Shown here: piece after piece, positions 30,891 to 39,526 of the stretch
Layout of the letters: the number at the start of each line of letters is the position of its first letter
How positions within the stretch are numbered: position 1 is the stretch's first letter
DNA from: Sphingomonadales bacterium EhC05
GTDB taxonomy: Bacteria; Pseudomonadota; Alphaproteobacteria; Sphingomonadales; Sphingomonadaceae
Direction: 5' to 3'
Assembly (NCBI GenBank): GCA_001650955.1
Contig: LXYP01000008.1
Location: 1 to 64,000 of the forward strand
Length of the DNA stretch: 64,000 nt
Program-made: the position numbers and the translations under genes
The notes under the pieces: generated by a model
What the model was told of the DNA's origin: nothing
Seen by the model: the letters and a program-made list of their open reading frames with translations, nothing else
Database searches by the model: none

Positions 30891-32329
30891 GCCGCCTGCG
30901 CTCCGGCACATTCGCGGGCTACCTCAACATCGTCAAAGGGAATGGTGCGATCACCGATGATCTGCCCCTGTTCATGACCTTTGCCTGCCAATAGAATGAT
31001 ATCATTGCTTCCAGCCATCGCAATCGCTTTGGCAATGGCTTCCTGTCGGTCAGCGATATTCTCGGCACCGGCTGCACCCGCCATGATATCAGCTCTTATC
31101 GCAGCCGGGTCTTCGCTCCGCGGATTGTCGTCGGTCACAATTACCTTGTCCGACAAGCCCGCGGCGACCTTGCCCATTTCAGGGCGCTTGCCGATGTCGC
31201 GGTCACCGCCGGCGCCAAATACAGTGATCAGATCGCCCTTCACATGTGGCCGAAGCGCAGCAATTGCCGCCTTGATCGCTTCTGGAGTATGCGCATAATC
31301 GACATAAACCGGCGCACCGGACCGGGAAATCACCGCGCGTTCCATCCTGCCCCTTACCGGCTGTACACGTTGCATATGATCGAAAACGGTCTCAATCACC
31401 CCCCCGGTGGCAAGGACAACGGCCGCAGCACATAGAATATTCGCAGCCTGATAAGCACCGATCAATGGCAAGGAAATGCGATGTGTGTTTCCCTGCGCCT
31501 TTACCATGAGAACCTGCCCCAGTTGGGTTGGCGTCTGTGAAACCAATTGCAGTGAGGTACCGCGCTCACCAACTGTCATCAGATTTAGCCCACGGTCCAT
31601 CACCCGACGAATGACCTTTTCGGACCAATGTTCATCATCTGCCCAGATGACGGCAGTGCCATCAGGCGCAATCACTTCATCAAATAGCCGCATCTTGGCT
31701 TCGAAATAGCTTTCCATGTCACCATGATAATCCAGATGATCACGGCTTAAATTTGAAAAGGCTGCAATCTGAACGGGCAGACCTTCACTACGAAATTGGG
31801 AAAGCCCGTGGCTTGATGCTTCGTAAACCACGTGGCTCACGCCTTCCCGCGCCAGTCCAGACATATTGGATAGAAAAGTCACAATATCAGGAGTTGTAAG
31901 CCCAGTCTTAACTTGCTCATCGGCCGTGGTCACGCCCAATGTTCCGATCGACGCGCTGGAATGGCCATCCATCCGCCACAGTTGGCGGGTCAGTTCCGCG
32001 ATCGATGTCTTGCCATTCGTTCCTGTCACTGCCGCGATATTTTTCGGCACCGGCGTGAAATATCGACCGGCCATCGCGGCAAACAAATGACGTGGCTCGT
32101 CATCCGCAATGTGCAAAGCGCCCTCGACGACGGCATCCGGCAAAGCCACTATGGCAATAGCACCAGCCGCAACCGCAGCATCGATAAAGTCTTCGCCATT
32201 AAACCTGGTTCCGCGAAAAGCGCCAAAAATATTGCCTGGAGCTATTTTGCGATGGTCGATCGCAAATCCAGTCACAAGTTTTCGGCCGTCTTCCCCGTTC
32301 AATCCCGGCACAAGATTGCTCAGTCGCAT
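30887..32329 (-). CDS. murE: UDP-MurNAc-L-Ala-D-Glu--meso-DAP ligase
   Basis: Adds the third stem-peptide residue. It has 480 residues. The DNPR motif (VTDDNPRSEDP, around residue 400) is the signature of enzymes using meso-diaminopimelate rather than lysine, so the wall is predicted to be mDAP type. The P-loop is TGTNGKTSIAEL. It starts 3 nt after the ftsI stop. Confidence 0.98.
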   Translation of the reverse strand: MRLSNLVPGLNGEDGRKLVTGFAIDHRKIAPGNIFGAFRGTRFNGEDFIDAAVAAGAIAIVALPDAVVEGALHIADDEPRHLFAAMAGRYFTPVPKNIAAVTGTNGKTSIAELTRQLWRMDGHSSASIGTLGVTTADEQVKTGLTTPDIVTFLSNMSGLAREGVSHVVYEASSHGLSQFRSEGLPVQIAAFSNLSRDHLDYHGDMESYFEAKMRLFDEVIAPDGTAVIWADDEHWSEKVIRRVMDRGLNLMTVGERGTSLQLVSQTPTQLGQVLMVKAQGNTHRISLPLIGAYQAANILCAAAVVLATGGVIETVFDHMQRVQPVRGRMERAVISRSGAPVYVDYAHTPEAIKAAIAALRPHVKGDLITVFGAGGDRDIGKRPEMGKVAAGLSDKVIVTDDNPRSEDPAAIRADIMAGAAGAENIADRQEAIAKAIAMAGSNDIILLAGKGHEQGQIIGDRTIPFDDVEVARECAGAQAA

Positions 32330-32332
32330 ATC

Positions 32333-34021
32333 CTAGCCCTTCGGTGACCAAAGAAGCGGAGTGAGTTCCGAAACATCAACATCTCGATGCTCATCCGGCA
32401 CAACACCGAGCATGGGACCAACCCGCGACACAACTTTGTGGACAATAGGTGCCGCGGTCCAACCAGCAGTTCTTTGAAAAGATGTCTCTGCAGTGCCCTG
32501 AGGCTCATCCAGCATTGTGATGATTACATAATGCGGATTGTCCATCGGAAAGGCGGCGGCAAAAGTCGATACGAGAGAAGTTTTATTATATCCGCCGTTT
32601 GACGGCTTTTCTGCCGAGCCAGTCTTCCCGCCAATACGAAAGCCAGGTGCGTCCGCTTTACGACCGGTGCCGCTTGACACGATCATCCGTAACAACTGAC
32701 GCATTCTTGCGCTTGTCGCCGCCTTAAACACCCGACGCCCCTGCGCTTCTTCCCCTGGCGCAACCTTCAACAGGGTTGCCGGGCGCCAGATTCCACCATT
32801 TACCAAAGCTGCATATGCGCTCGCCAGATGAAGCGGCGTCACGGCAATACCATGGCCATAGGCAATCGTCATATTGGTCACGCGGCCCCATCGCTTCGGC
32901 CAGATCGGGTGGCCGCGCTCGGCCAATTCAATATGCGGCCGCTCGTCAAAACCGAGCCGGCGGATCATATCCTCCATACGTTCTTTGCCAAGATTGTCGG
33001 CAATACGCGCGGTGACGATGTTCGAACTGTGCACCAATGTCTCGGGCACATTGAGATAACGACCCTGGCTATGGTCATCCTTGATCGTGAAGCCCGCCAC
33101 CTTGATCGGTTCCATAGCGTTATATCGCACCGCGAGATCAGTGACGGTGCCAGCATCCAGAGCAGCGGCAATCGTGAATGGCTTGAATGTCGAGCCCAAT
33201 TCAAAAACGCTCTGTGTCACTTCGTTGGTTTGAAACCGGATCGTATCTTTGCGAAGCTTATTGGGATCGAAAACCGGTAATGACGCTAGCGCCATCACTT
33301 CTCCGGTCTTGACATCCAAAATGATGCCGGCCGCACCGCGCGCCTCGGTAGAGATCATCGCGCTGTTCAATTCGCTTTCAAGCGCAGCCTGCACTCTGCT
33401 ATCAATGGAAAGCGTCGCCGGTGTCGCTCGCAGGCTCTTCTGCGTCAGCGATTCGTTCAGCGCACGTTCCATGCCCATCACGCCCTCGCCGTCCGCATTG
33501 ACAAATCCCAGAATATGCGCCGCGAGATCGCGTTGCGGATAAAGGCGTTCATCTTCTCGCGGGAATTCAATGCCAATTTCGCCCAAGGCATGAACCTGCT
33601 TCACTTCATCGGGCATCGCACGTCGGCGCAGATAAGTGGGCCGTTCGCTAGTCAACGTTGCCAGAAAGTCAGCTTCACTGGTATCAGGAAAGATAGCGGC
33701 GAGCTGTCGGGATAAGGTTGCTTTATCTCCCAACAGCCGGGCTGGAATGACCCGGATAGCATAACCGCGAATTGTTCGGGCAAGCGCGACACCATTACGA
33801 TCAACAATATCTCCGCGCGCCGGGACAAGAACAGCGCTGGTCGTTCGACTGGGCTGCGCATCTTCCAAAATGGCGAAACTCGCGAGACGCCCAGCGATGA
33901 CAGTGAAGGCACCCAGAAAGACGAGCAATAATATTATCAGACGGAAATGGGCATTGGCTACAACGTCCTTATGTTTCCCGGAAAACTGGACCTTGCGGCT
34001 ATTTGCCAGAAGTGCAGTCAT
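32333..34021 (-). CDS. ftsI: Division-specific transpeptidase FtsI (PBP3)
   Basis: A class B penicillin-binding protein cross-linking septal peptidoglycan. It has 562 residues with a short cytoplasmic tail, one TM at about 28-48, a pedestal domain (RGDIVDRNGVALA), and a transpeptidase domain with STFK (ELGSTFKPF), SSN (VHSSNIVT) and KTGSAEK. The start overlaps ftsL by 4 nt. Confidence 0.97.
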   Translation of the reverse strand: MTALLANSRKVQFSGKHKDVVANAHFRLIILLLVFLGAFTVIAGRLASFAILEDAQPSRTTSAVLVPARGDIVDRNGVALARTIRGYAIRVIPARLLGDKATLSRQLAAIFPDTSEADFLATLTSERPTYLRRRAMPDEVKQVHALGEIGIEFPREDERLYPQRDLAAHILGFVNADGEGVMGMERALNESLTQKSLRATPATLSIDSRVQAALESELNSAMISTEARGAAGIILDVKTGEVMALASLPVFDPNKLRKDTIRFQTNEVTQSVFELGSTFKPFTIAAALDAGTVTDLAVRYNAMEPIKVAGFTIKDDHSQGRYLNVPETLVHSSNIVTARIADNLGKERMEDMIRRLGFDERPHIELAERGHPIWPKRWGRVTNMTIAYGHGIAVTPLHLASAYAALVNGGIWRPATLLKVAPGEEAQGRRVFKAATSARMRQLLRMIVSSGTGRKADAPGFRIGGKTGSAEKPSNGGYNKTSLVSTFAAAFPMDNPHYVIITMLDEPQGTAETSFQRTAGWTAAPIVHKVVSRVGPMLGVVPDEHRDVDVSELTPLLWSPKG

Positions 34022-34620
34022 TCGGCACGACCTCCGATCGCCTCTTCCAGAGCACGCTTGCCGAGATCGCGGATCAATCCGTCATCGAGCAGTTTTTCGT
34101 CAATTTGCGCCAATCTCTCGGTGCGGTTTACGTCACCCGCCTGATCGTTAGTTGCGGCTTCATTCTGCCGCAATTCAGCGGACGATTCGCCACGACCAAT
34201 GGCGCTCCCATCTGGATTGCGGTCTTTGGCGTGAGCCGTTGCAAAAACCGACCCGATGATACCCGCCGGCTTGACTTCATCCATCGAACTGATCACCGCA
34301 ACCCGCACTGGTTTGCGTAAGTCCGAACCACCGAGATTGGCCAAGGCCCGTTCGCCATCCAGATATTGAGAGGCCTTAGGCGCCATATAGCCATATTCCA
34401 GTTTGTTCCATCGCTCGAGTTGTCGCAAATTTGCCCGGGCGCTGAATTCCGTTTCGAGATAGCGGATGTCTTTCTTGGTCGATAGAATTTCACGGTCTGT
34501 CCGCACCAGATCACTGCGCAATGACGCGACGCTGAGCGACAAGGGATAGAGCATGATCGCGACAAGGAACACCAGCGCAAGCCAGCCGATACCTTCGAGA
34601 CGTTTGACCGCAAGCTTCAT
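34018..34620 (-). CDS. ftsL: Cell division protein FtsL with long C-terminal tail
   Basis: A small bitopic protein partnering FtsQ and FtsB. It has 200 residues from the ATG at 34620, which overlaps rsmH by 4 nt. One TM (about 8-28) is followed by a coiled-coil stretch (about 29-70, [19 protein letters not shown]). Classical FtsL ends near residue 120; here about 80 further polar residues follow ([15 protein letters not shown], then [11 protein letters not shown]). The assignment rests on position between rsmH and ftsI plus topology, since FtsL sequences are poorly conserved. Confidence 0.85.
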   Translation of the reverse strand: MKLAVKRLEGIGWLALVFLVAIMLYPLSLSVASLRSDLVRTDREILSTKKDIRYLETEFSARANLRQLERWNKLEYGYMAPKASQYLDGERALANLGGSDLRKPVRVAVISSMDEVKPAGIIGSVFATAHAKDRNPDGSAIGRGESSAELRQNEAATNDQAGDVNRTERLAQIDEKLLDDGLIRDLGKRALEEAIGGRAE

Positions 34621-35561
34621 CGTGAACCACCGTCGCAAGGCGCTTCGGTACGGACCGCTGTTCTAAGGGTGGCGGAGCGGGCTCGGGGATTAAGGGCCTG
34701 CTCCGCCCCGGCCGGACGCACCGCTTTGGCTGGTTTATGAAAGGTCGGTGCCGGCCGTATTTCGTTGGACTGGGGTAAATGCCTAGAACCTGAGGACTTC
34801 TGTCCGCTGCGATCCCTTAGAAAATTTTTGACAATGCGATCTTCAAGACTGTGGAAGGTAACAACCGCCAGGCGTCCGCCGGGCCTGAGCAGCTTCTCTG
34901 CAGCCACCAGACCATCTTCCAGTTCCCCGAGTTCGCGATTGATATATATCCGAAGCGCCTGAAAGGTACGGGTCGCAGGATCCTTCTTGTCGCCTGGTTT
35001 ATGCCCTACAGTCTTGCGGACAAGCTTAGCCAGTTCCGATGTTCGAGTCAGAGGGCGCGCCTGAACAATCGCATTGGCAATTCTGCGTGAACGCCGTTCT
35101 TCGCCGTAACGATAGATGACATTTGCGATTTCTTCTTCCTCCGCCTCATTCAAAAAATCGGCCGCAGTGCCACCATCTTGGGCCATGCGCATATCGAGAG
35201 GACCATCTTTTTGAAAAGAGAAACCACGCTCGGCTTGATCGATCTGCATCGAGGAAACGCCGATATCCAGCGCGATGCCGTCTATATCAATGCCGACCAG
35301 CACTTCAGCCATGTCTGAGTAGAGCGCGTGATGAAGTTCCAGCTTGCCATCCGACGCAGCGACCATCGTTTGACCCGCAGCAATCGCATCGGGATCCTGA
35401 TCAAATCCATGAACTTTTGCGCCCGCCTCAATCATCTCGGCTGAATATCCGCCTGCACCGAACGTCCCGTCAACATGCGTTTCGCCAGGGGTGATGGCCA
35501 GCGCAGCGACAACTTCTTCCAACAGGACAGGGATATGGGGAGCCTTGGTCACGGCGATCAT
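34617..35561 (-). CDS. rsmH: 16S rRNA (cytosine-1402-N4)-methyltransferase
   Basis: Methylates N4 of C1402 in the 16S rRNA P site; formerly MraW. It has 314 residues, with [13 protein letters not shown] at the start, SAM-binding [32 protein letters not shown], and [13 protein letters not shown] near the C-terminus. It overlaps mraZ (ATGA) and ftsL. Confidence 0.98.
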   Translation of the reverse strand: MIAVTKAPHIPVLLEEVVAALAITPGETHVDGTFGAGGYSAEMIEAGAKVHGFDQDPDAIAAGQTMVAASDGKLELHHALYSDMAEVLVGIDIDGIALDIGVSSMQIDQAERGFSFQKDGPLDMRMAQDGGTAADFLNEAEEEEIANVIYRYGEERRSRRIANAIVQARPLTRTSELAKLVRKTVGHKPGDKKDPATRTFQALRIYINRELGELEDGLVAAEKLLRPGGRLAVVTFHSLEDRIVKNFLRDRSGQKSSGSRHLPQSNEIRPAPTFHKPAKAVRPAGAEQALNPRARSATLRTAVRTEAPCDGGSR

Positions 35562-36103
35562 TTCTTCTTCCCCGCTTCCTTGATGTGATGCTCAACCAGC
35601 CGGCGGTCGACCGGCACATCATGGGTGGTATCGAGCAGTGTCTGCGGGCTCCAAAGGCAGAATGTCGTACCGATACCGTGAAAAAAGACATCCTCCTCTA
35701 GCCCGCCAATATCGCGGAGCTGCGGCGGCAGGCCGAAACGGCCACTGGCATCAAAACTCAAATCCTGGATCGACGGAAAAATGCGCGCGCCAGCTGCGTC
35801 CTTGTCAAAAGAATCACCACGCGCAATGGCGGCTTCCCACTGTTTTTCAATATCGCTGAGAATATCAACCTTGCGGCTTAGACCAAAGCCCACAAGACAA
35901 TCCCATTTTTCATGGGTACCCAAACATAGCGTCCGGCCATTGCTGCTATCGATCAGATCTTTCCGCAAAAAGGCGGGCACAGACAGGCGGCCTTTGTCGT
36001 CTATCGACGACATCGCGGACCCTGAATATGCGTAGACGCCTGGCACAGCCCAATCCCTCACCCGAACTTGGGGTACAGCTCTCCCGCCATGGAAACGCGC
36101 CAT
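35558..36103 (-). CDS. mraZ: Transcriptional regulator MraZ
   Basis: A DNA-binding regulator of the dcw cluster with two AbrB-like half-domains, each with a D-x-x-x-R motif ([23 protein letters not shown]). The 181 residues from the ATG at 36103 include about 22 N-terminal residues not seen in E. coli MraZ (152 aa); a GTG start at 36046 or 36037 would fit the family better, so the start is uncertain. It is the first gene of the dcw run and probably binds the periodic GGG array just upstream. Confidence 0.94.
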   Translation of the reverse strand: MARFHGGRAVPQVRVRDWAVPGVYAYSGSAMSSIDDKGRLSVPAFLRKDLIDSSNGRTLCLGTHEKWDCLVGFGLSRKVDILSDIEKQWEAAIARGDSFDKDAAGARIFPSIQDLSFDASGRFGLPPQLRDIGGLEEDVFFHGIGTTFCLWSPQTLLDTTHDVPVDRRLVEHHIKEAGKKK

Positions 36104-36160
36104 AATGCGCCTTTCCGAAAATTAGAATCCCGGACAGGAAATCACCCCGATAACGGCATA

Positions 36161-36214
36161 GGGTTATCAGGGGTTCGTCTGGGATGAAAGGGGTCATTGC
36201 GGGAAAATACGGGA
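36161..36214 (+). promoter_or_regulatory. Putative MraZ operator: six GGG boxes at exact 10-bp period
   Basis: GGG occurs at 36161, 36171, 36181, 36191, 36201 and 36211, each followed by A or T, in the untranslated leader between the predicted promoter and mraZ. MraZ in E. coli and mycoplasmas is known to bind tandem TGGGN- or GTG-type boxes with the same 10-bp spacing upstream of mraZ. The boxes here read on the strand opposite to mraZ, and there are six rather than three or four. The assignment to MraZ is inference from spacing and location. Confidence 0.7.
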
Positions 36215-36245
36215 AATCTAAGTTAACATATTGATATTAAGTATA

Positions 36246-36273
36246 ATTATTTTTTAACCATGACTTCAGTCAA
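36246..36273 (-). promoter_or_regulatory. Predicted sigma70-type promoter for mraZ/dcw
   Basis: A TTGACT (-35, 36273-36268) and AATAAT (-10, 36251-36246) are separated by 16 nt; 5 of 6 bases in each match the consensus. It overlaps the last codons of the upstream lipoprotein gene and would start transcripts near 36240, so the six GGG boxes would lie at about +25 to +80. Confidence 0.5.
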
Positions 36274-37117
36274 TCTCCTTCTTCCTCCGGTTTATCGGAA
36301 CTACTGGAAAATCACCATTTTTTCTGCGACTTCGATGATGGAGGCCCAAGATTAACCTGTCCATGAACAATGTTGCACTCGCCAATTGATCTGCTTCCCG
36401 ATCCTCTTCTGCTTCCGAATGACTTATGTTGATGAAATCTGCATCGCTCACCAGGATAGCCCGCCCCTTGCCCACTCGACATTGGGCGACAAACCCAGTG
36501 GCATTGATCCGGCATTGAACATTTTCCCCTGCCCTATCCGCAATAAGTGCAAAGGCGCCAGCCGTCTGGACAGAAATATATATGCCCTCCCATTCCATAT
36601 CCACTGGCTCAGGAATTTGGTCATCTGCTACCGTCAGTTCGAGACCCCAGTGATTCAGCAAGGGCCCAATGAGGCTGCTGCTTAACGGCCGCCGGACATC
36701 GCCCATCGGCAATTCGCTTGGCCAGACCAGCAGCGGATCTGCCAATATGATGACGTCGCCACCTTGGCGCACCCAACGATCCAGATCCGCAAGATCGGCC
36801 GGGTCCATAGCCGGCGGCTGAGCGAGCAAAACGATATCGGGATCAGATATTAGCAAGCCCTGCAGACTATCCACAGCTTCAACCTGATAATGGCTTTTCC
36901 AATAGCTGTAAATTGGCGAAGGTTTTGCAGCGCCGGACAGGATCGCTTCCATCGATCCGTTCTCTCCCCAGATGATCGGCAGGCTGGTCATCAGTTGAAT
37001 TTGCAGATCTTTATGAGTCGCGTTCGGTTGGGTCACCTCCGGACTACATTGAGTTAGCGTTAACAGGATAGCCGCAAGGCTAACAACAGGTCGCCCGGTT
37101 GCGGACAATTGTCTCAA
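36266..37117 (-). CDS. Putative lipoprotein, DUF4350-like
   Basis: A 283-residue envelope protein. The N-terminus (VVSLAAILLTLTQCSPE) resembles a lipoprotein signal with cysteine near residue 24, though Gln before the Cys is not ideal. The body resembles the GATase-like/DUF4350 or GldG-type fold: an Asp-rich core at DPDIVLLAQPPAMDPADLADL and GGDVIILADPLLVW. The tail is basic (HHRSRRKNGDF). The start codon is a TTG immediately after the TAG of the upstream gene, and I see no better ATG. Its stop codon overlaps the dcw promoter. The function is unknown. Confidence 0.65.
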   Translation of the reverse strand: MRQLSATGRPVVSLAAILLTLTQCSPEVTQPNATHKDLQIQLMTSLPIIWGENGSMEAILSGAAKPSPIYSYWKSHYQVEAVDSLQGLLISDPDIVLLAQPPAMDPADLADLDRWVRQGGDVIILADPLLVWPSELPMGDVRRPLSSSLIGPLLNHWGLELTVADDQIPEPVDMEWEGIYISVQTAGAFALIADRAGENVQCRINATGFVAQCRVGKGRAILVSDADFINISHSEAEEDREADQLASATLFMDRLILGLHHRSRRKNGDFPVVPINRRKKEID

Positions 37118-37489
37118 CTATTGAGATTCCCGATCCATCCGCGCCTCTAACTTCGGATCTGGCTTGAGGTCCGGAACCGTTTGAGCGGAGGGGCCCACGG
37201 GAGCTAACGCCGGTTCCGCATCCTCTTCATCCGGTTGAGGCGCCGGCGTGATGCCCAATTCCGCCAAAGGCTCAGCAGGCACTTCCTGACTGTCCTCAAT
37301 CAGATTTGGCAGCATACCCTCAGCATCAGCCTGCAATTGCTCGATCGCCGTGGGCTCATCGCTGGCGCGTTGCTGCACAAAATTAATCACACTGACCAGC
37401 AAAAGTACGGCAACAAGACCAACAATACCGACTTGAATGCGTTGCATCGTGTCCTGACGGCTCTGATCGTCCGGACGCTGTTCAATCAT
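37118..37489 (-). CDS. Single-TM hypothetical protein
   Basis: A 123-residue protein with a cytoplasmic tail of about 18 residues, one TM (VGIVGLVAVLLLVSVINFV, about 22-40), and an acidic, Pro-rich periplasmic part. It is reminiscent of small divisome-adjacent or secretory-stabilising proteins, but I recognise no family. It overlaps the 3' end of cysK by 8 nt and abuts the lipoprotein gene, so the three genes probably form one unit that feeds toward mraZ. Confidence 0.68.
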   Translation of the reverse strand: MIEQRPDDQSRQDTMQRIQVGIVGLVAVLLLVSVINFVQQRASDEPTAIEQLQADAEGMLPNLIEDSQEVPAEPLAELGITPAPQPDEEDAEPALAPVGPSAQTVPDLKPDPKLEARMDRESQ

Positions 37490-38477
37490 GTTCGTTCAAC
37501 CACGGAAACACCGGCAATCCTTTTTCCTTAAGCCAGGCGGCATTGTAAAGCGACGACAGATAACGGAATCCGGTATCGCATAAGATCGTCGCGACCCGGC
37601 TATCTGGCCCCAACTGCTTGCCCAACGCGATAGCACCCGCGACATTAATACCAGATGAGAGCCCCAGACACAGGCCTTCTTCCATCAACAGTCGCTCAAC
37701 CCAGACCATACCTTCTGCATCCGAAATACGAAACTGCGCATCAACCGGGGCGTCTTCGAGATTACCGGTGATCCGTCCCTGCCCAATACCTTCCGAGACG
37801 CTAGACCCTTCTGATTTCAATTCGCCATGGGCGTAATATTCATAAAGTGCGGCCCCATGGGGATCGGTCAACGCAATGGTGACATTTTCATCCTTGGCTT
37901 TCAAACCCATTCCAACGCCCGCCAGCGTTCCACCTGTTCCGACTGCACAGGTAAAGCCATCGACCTTGCCATCCATTTGATTCCAGATTTCTTCTGCCGT
38001 CGTTTCAATATGTGCCCGGCGATTTGCAACATTATCAAATTGATTGGCCCAGACAGCGCCTTCGGTTTCTTCGGCGATTCTGCGCGACTGATGCACGAAA
38101 TGGCATTGGTTGGAATAAGGCGCCGCAGGTACCGTTATCAATTCCGCTCCCAATGCGCGCAACGTGTCCATCTTTTCCCGGCTTTGCGTTTCGGGCATGA
38201 CAATAGTTGATTTATAGCCCTTGGCATTGGCGACCAGGGCAATGCCGATGCCGGTATTGCCAGCTGTTCCTTCAACAATCCGTCCTCCCGGTTTCAATAG
38301 GCCGCGCTCTTCCGCATCCTTGATGATATATAATGCCGCCCGGTCTTTCACCGATGCGCCGGGATTGGCAAATTCGCACTTGCCGTAAATGTCGCAACCC
38401 GCCTCAGCGCTGGCAGTTTCAAGGCGGACAAGCGGCGTATTGCCGATAAGTTCGAGTGTGTTTGGAATTATGCTCAT
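37482..38477 (-). CDS. cysK: Cysteine synthase A-like PLP enzyme
   Basis: Replaces the acetyl group of O-acetylserine with sulfide to make cysteine. It has 331 residues from the ATG at 38477 (an in-frame TTG at 38537 adds unlikely sequence). PLP lysine K44 lies in NPGASVKDRAAL; the substrate loop is EGTAGNTGIG and the phosphate loop GTGGTLAG. The YGKCEFANPG variant belongs to the alphaproteobacterial subgroup usually annotated CysK; a cystathionine beta-synthase-like role cannot be excluded. Confidence 0.9.
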   Translation of the reverse strand: MSIIPNTLELIGNTPLVRLETASAEAGCDIYGKCEFANPGASVKDRAALYIIKDAEERGLLKPGGRIVEGTAGNTGIGIALVANAKGYKSTIVMPETQSREKMDTLRALGAELITVPAAPYSNQCHFVHQSRRIAEETEGAVWANQFDNVANRRAHIETTAEEIWNQMDGKVDGFTCAVGTGGTLAGVGMGLKAKDENVTIALTDPHGAALYEYYAHGELKSEGSSVSEGIGQGRITGNLEDAPVDAQFRISDAEGMVWVERLLMEEGLCLGLSSGINVAGAIALGKQLGPDSRVATILCDTGFRYLSSLYNAAWLKEKGLPVFPWLNEHD

Positions 38478-38653
38478 GGACCAATACATAGTGCGCGCGA
38501 TTTCGCGCGGCAAGCATGAAGCTTTTTTAGCGCCCAAAGCATTGCTTTAGCCGAGCCCCGCTGCTGCTTTTCCAGCAAAATGTCAGTGCGTTGTCTGAGG
38601 CTATCATGCTAGACCACTGAAAACTTCCAGCCCAAAAGAGGAATGCCAACATC

Positions 38654-39505
38654 ATGCTTGAGAAAAAATATGAATGTTTCGATGTCGAAATCGAAAATAA
38701 CATCGCCCATATCCGGATGAACCGTCCAGAAAAACTCAACAGTATGAACAAGGCATTCTGGAACGATCTGCCGGAAATCGTTGAGGATATCGACATTAAT
38801 GCTCGCGCCAGAGTCATTGTCATCAGTTCCACTGGACGTCATTTCTCGGCCGGGATGGACCTTTCGGTTTTCGCCCCGCAGCCAGACAATAAAATTGATG
38901 ACGCCGACAAACATGTGATCGCGGAAATGTTCCGTTCCAACGTCAAGCAAATCCAGCATAGTTTCAACGCACTGGAAGAAGCGCGCATCCCCGTGCTTTT
39001 CGCGCTTCACGGCGCGGTCATTGGCGGTGCGATTGATATGATCAGCGCGGGTGATATTCGATGGTGCACGAGTGATGCAGTATTTTGTATTCAGGAAACC
39101 AATATCGGTATGACCGCAGATGTCGGAACCTTCCCGCGACTGCAGCGCTATATCCCGGAAGGCTGGGTGAAGGAAATGGCTTATACCGGTCGCCGGATTG
39201 ATGCCGCAAAGGCGAAGGAAATCGGCTTGGTCAATGATGTGTTCGAAACGCAGGAACTGTGTCTCGCGCATGTGATGGAAACCGCGAAGGAAATTGCATC
39301 AAAATCCCCGTTGGCAGTGACTGGCTGCAAAGTATTGATCAACTATGGCCGCGACCATAATACGGCAGACACGCTGGACTATATTGGGGTTTGGAATGCC
39401 GGAATGTTCCCGCCTTCGCATATTCAGGAAGCGGTGGCCGCAATGGGTGAAAAACGCGAGGCAGACTTTCCCGATCTGTTGCCGCTCCGAACGACACCAA
39501 TGTAG
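38654..39505 (+). CDS. Crotonase family, delta3,5-delta2,4-dienoyl-CoA isomerase-like
   Basis: A 283-residue enoyl-CoA hydratase/isomerase fold protein. The oxyanion-hole pieces are GRHFSAGMDL and HGAVIGGAIDM. Three acids, D128, E148 (CIQETNIG) and D156 (TADVGT), sit at exactly the spacing of the catalytic Asp176, Glu196 and Asp204 in rat dienoyl-CoA isomerase as I recall them, and the TADVGT-x-x-RL motif is diagnostic for that subgroup. It should therefore shift double bonds of odd-position unsaturated acyl-CoAs in beta-oxidation, not simply hydrate enoyl-CoA. It is divergent from cysK and followed by a carrier gene. Confidence 0.86.
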   Translation: MLEKKYECFDVEIENNIAHIRMNRPEKLNSMNKAFWNDLPEIVEDIDINARARVIVISSTGRHFSAGMDLSVFAPQPDNKIDDADKHVIAEMFRSNVKQIQHSFNALEEARIPVLFALHGAVIGGAIDMISAGDIRWCTSDAVFCIQETNIGMTADVGTFPRLQRYIPEGWVKEMAYTGRRIDAAKAKEIGLVNDVFETQELCLAHVMETAKEIASKSPLAVTGCKVLINYGRDHNTADTLDYIGVWNAGMFPPSHIQEAVAAMGEKREADFPDLLPLRTTPM

Positions 39506-39526
39506 GTTCGCCCTAGCGTTTTATCG

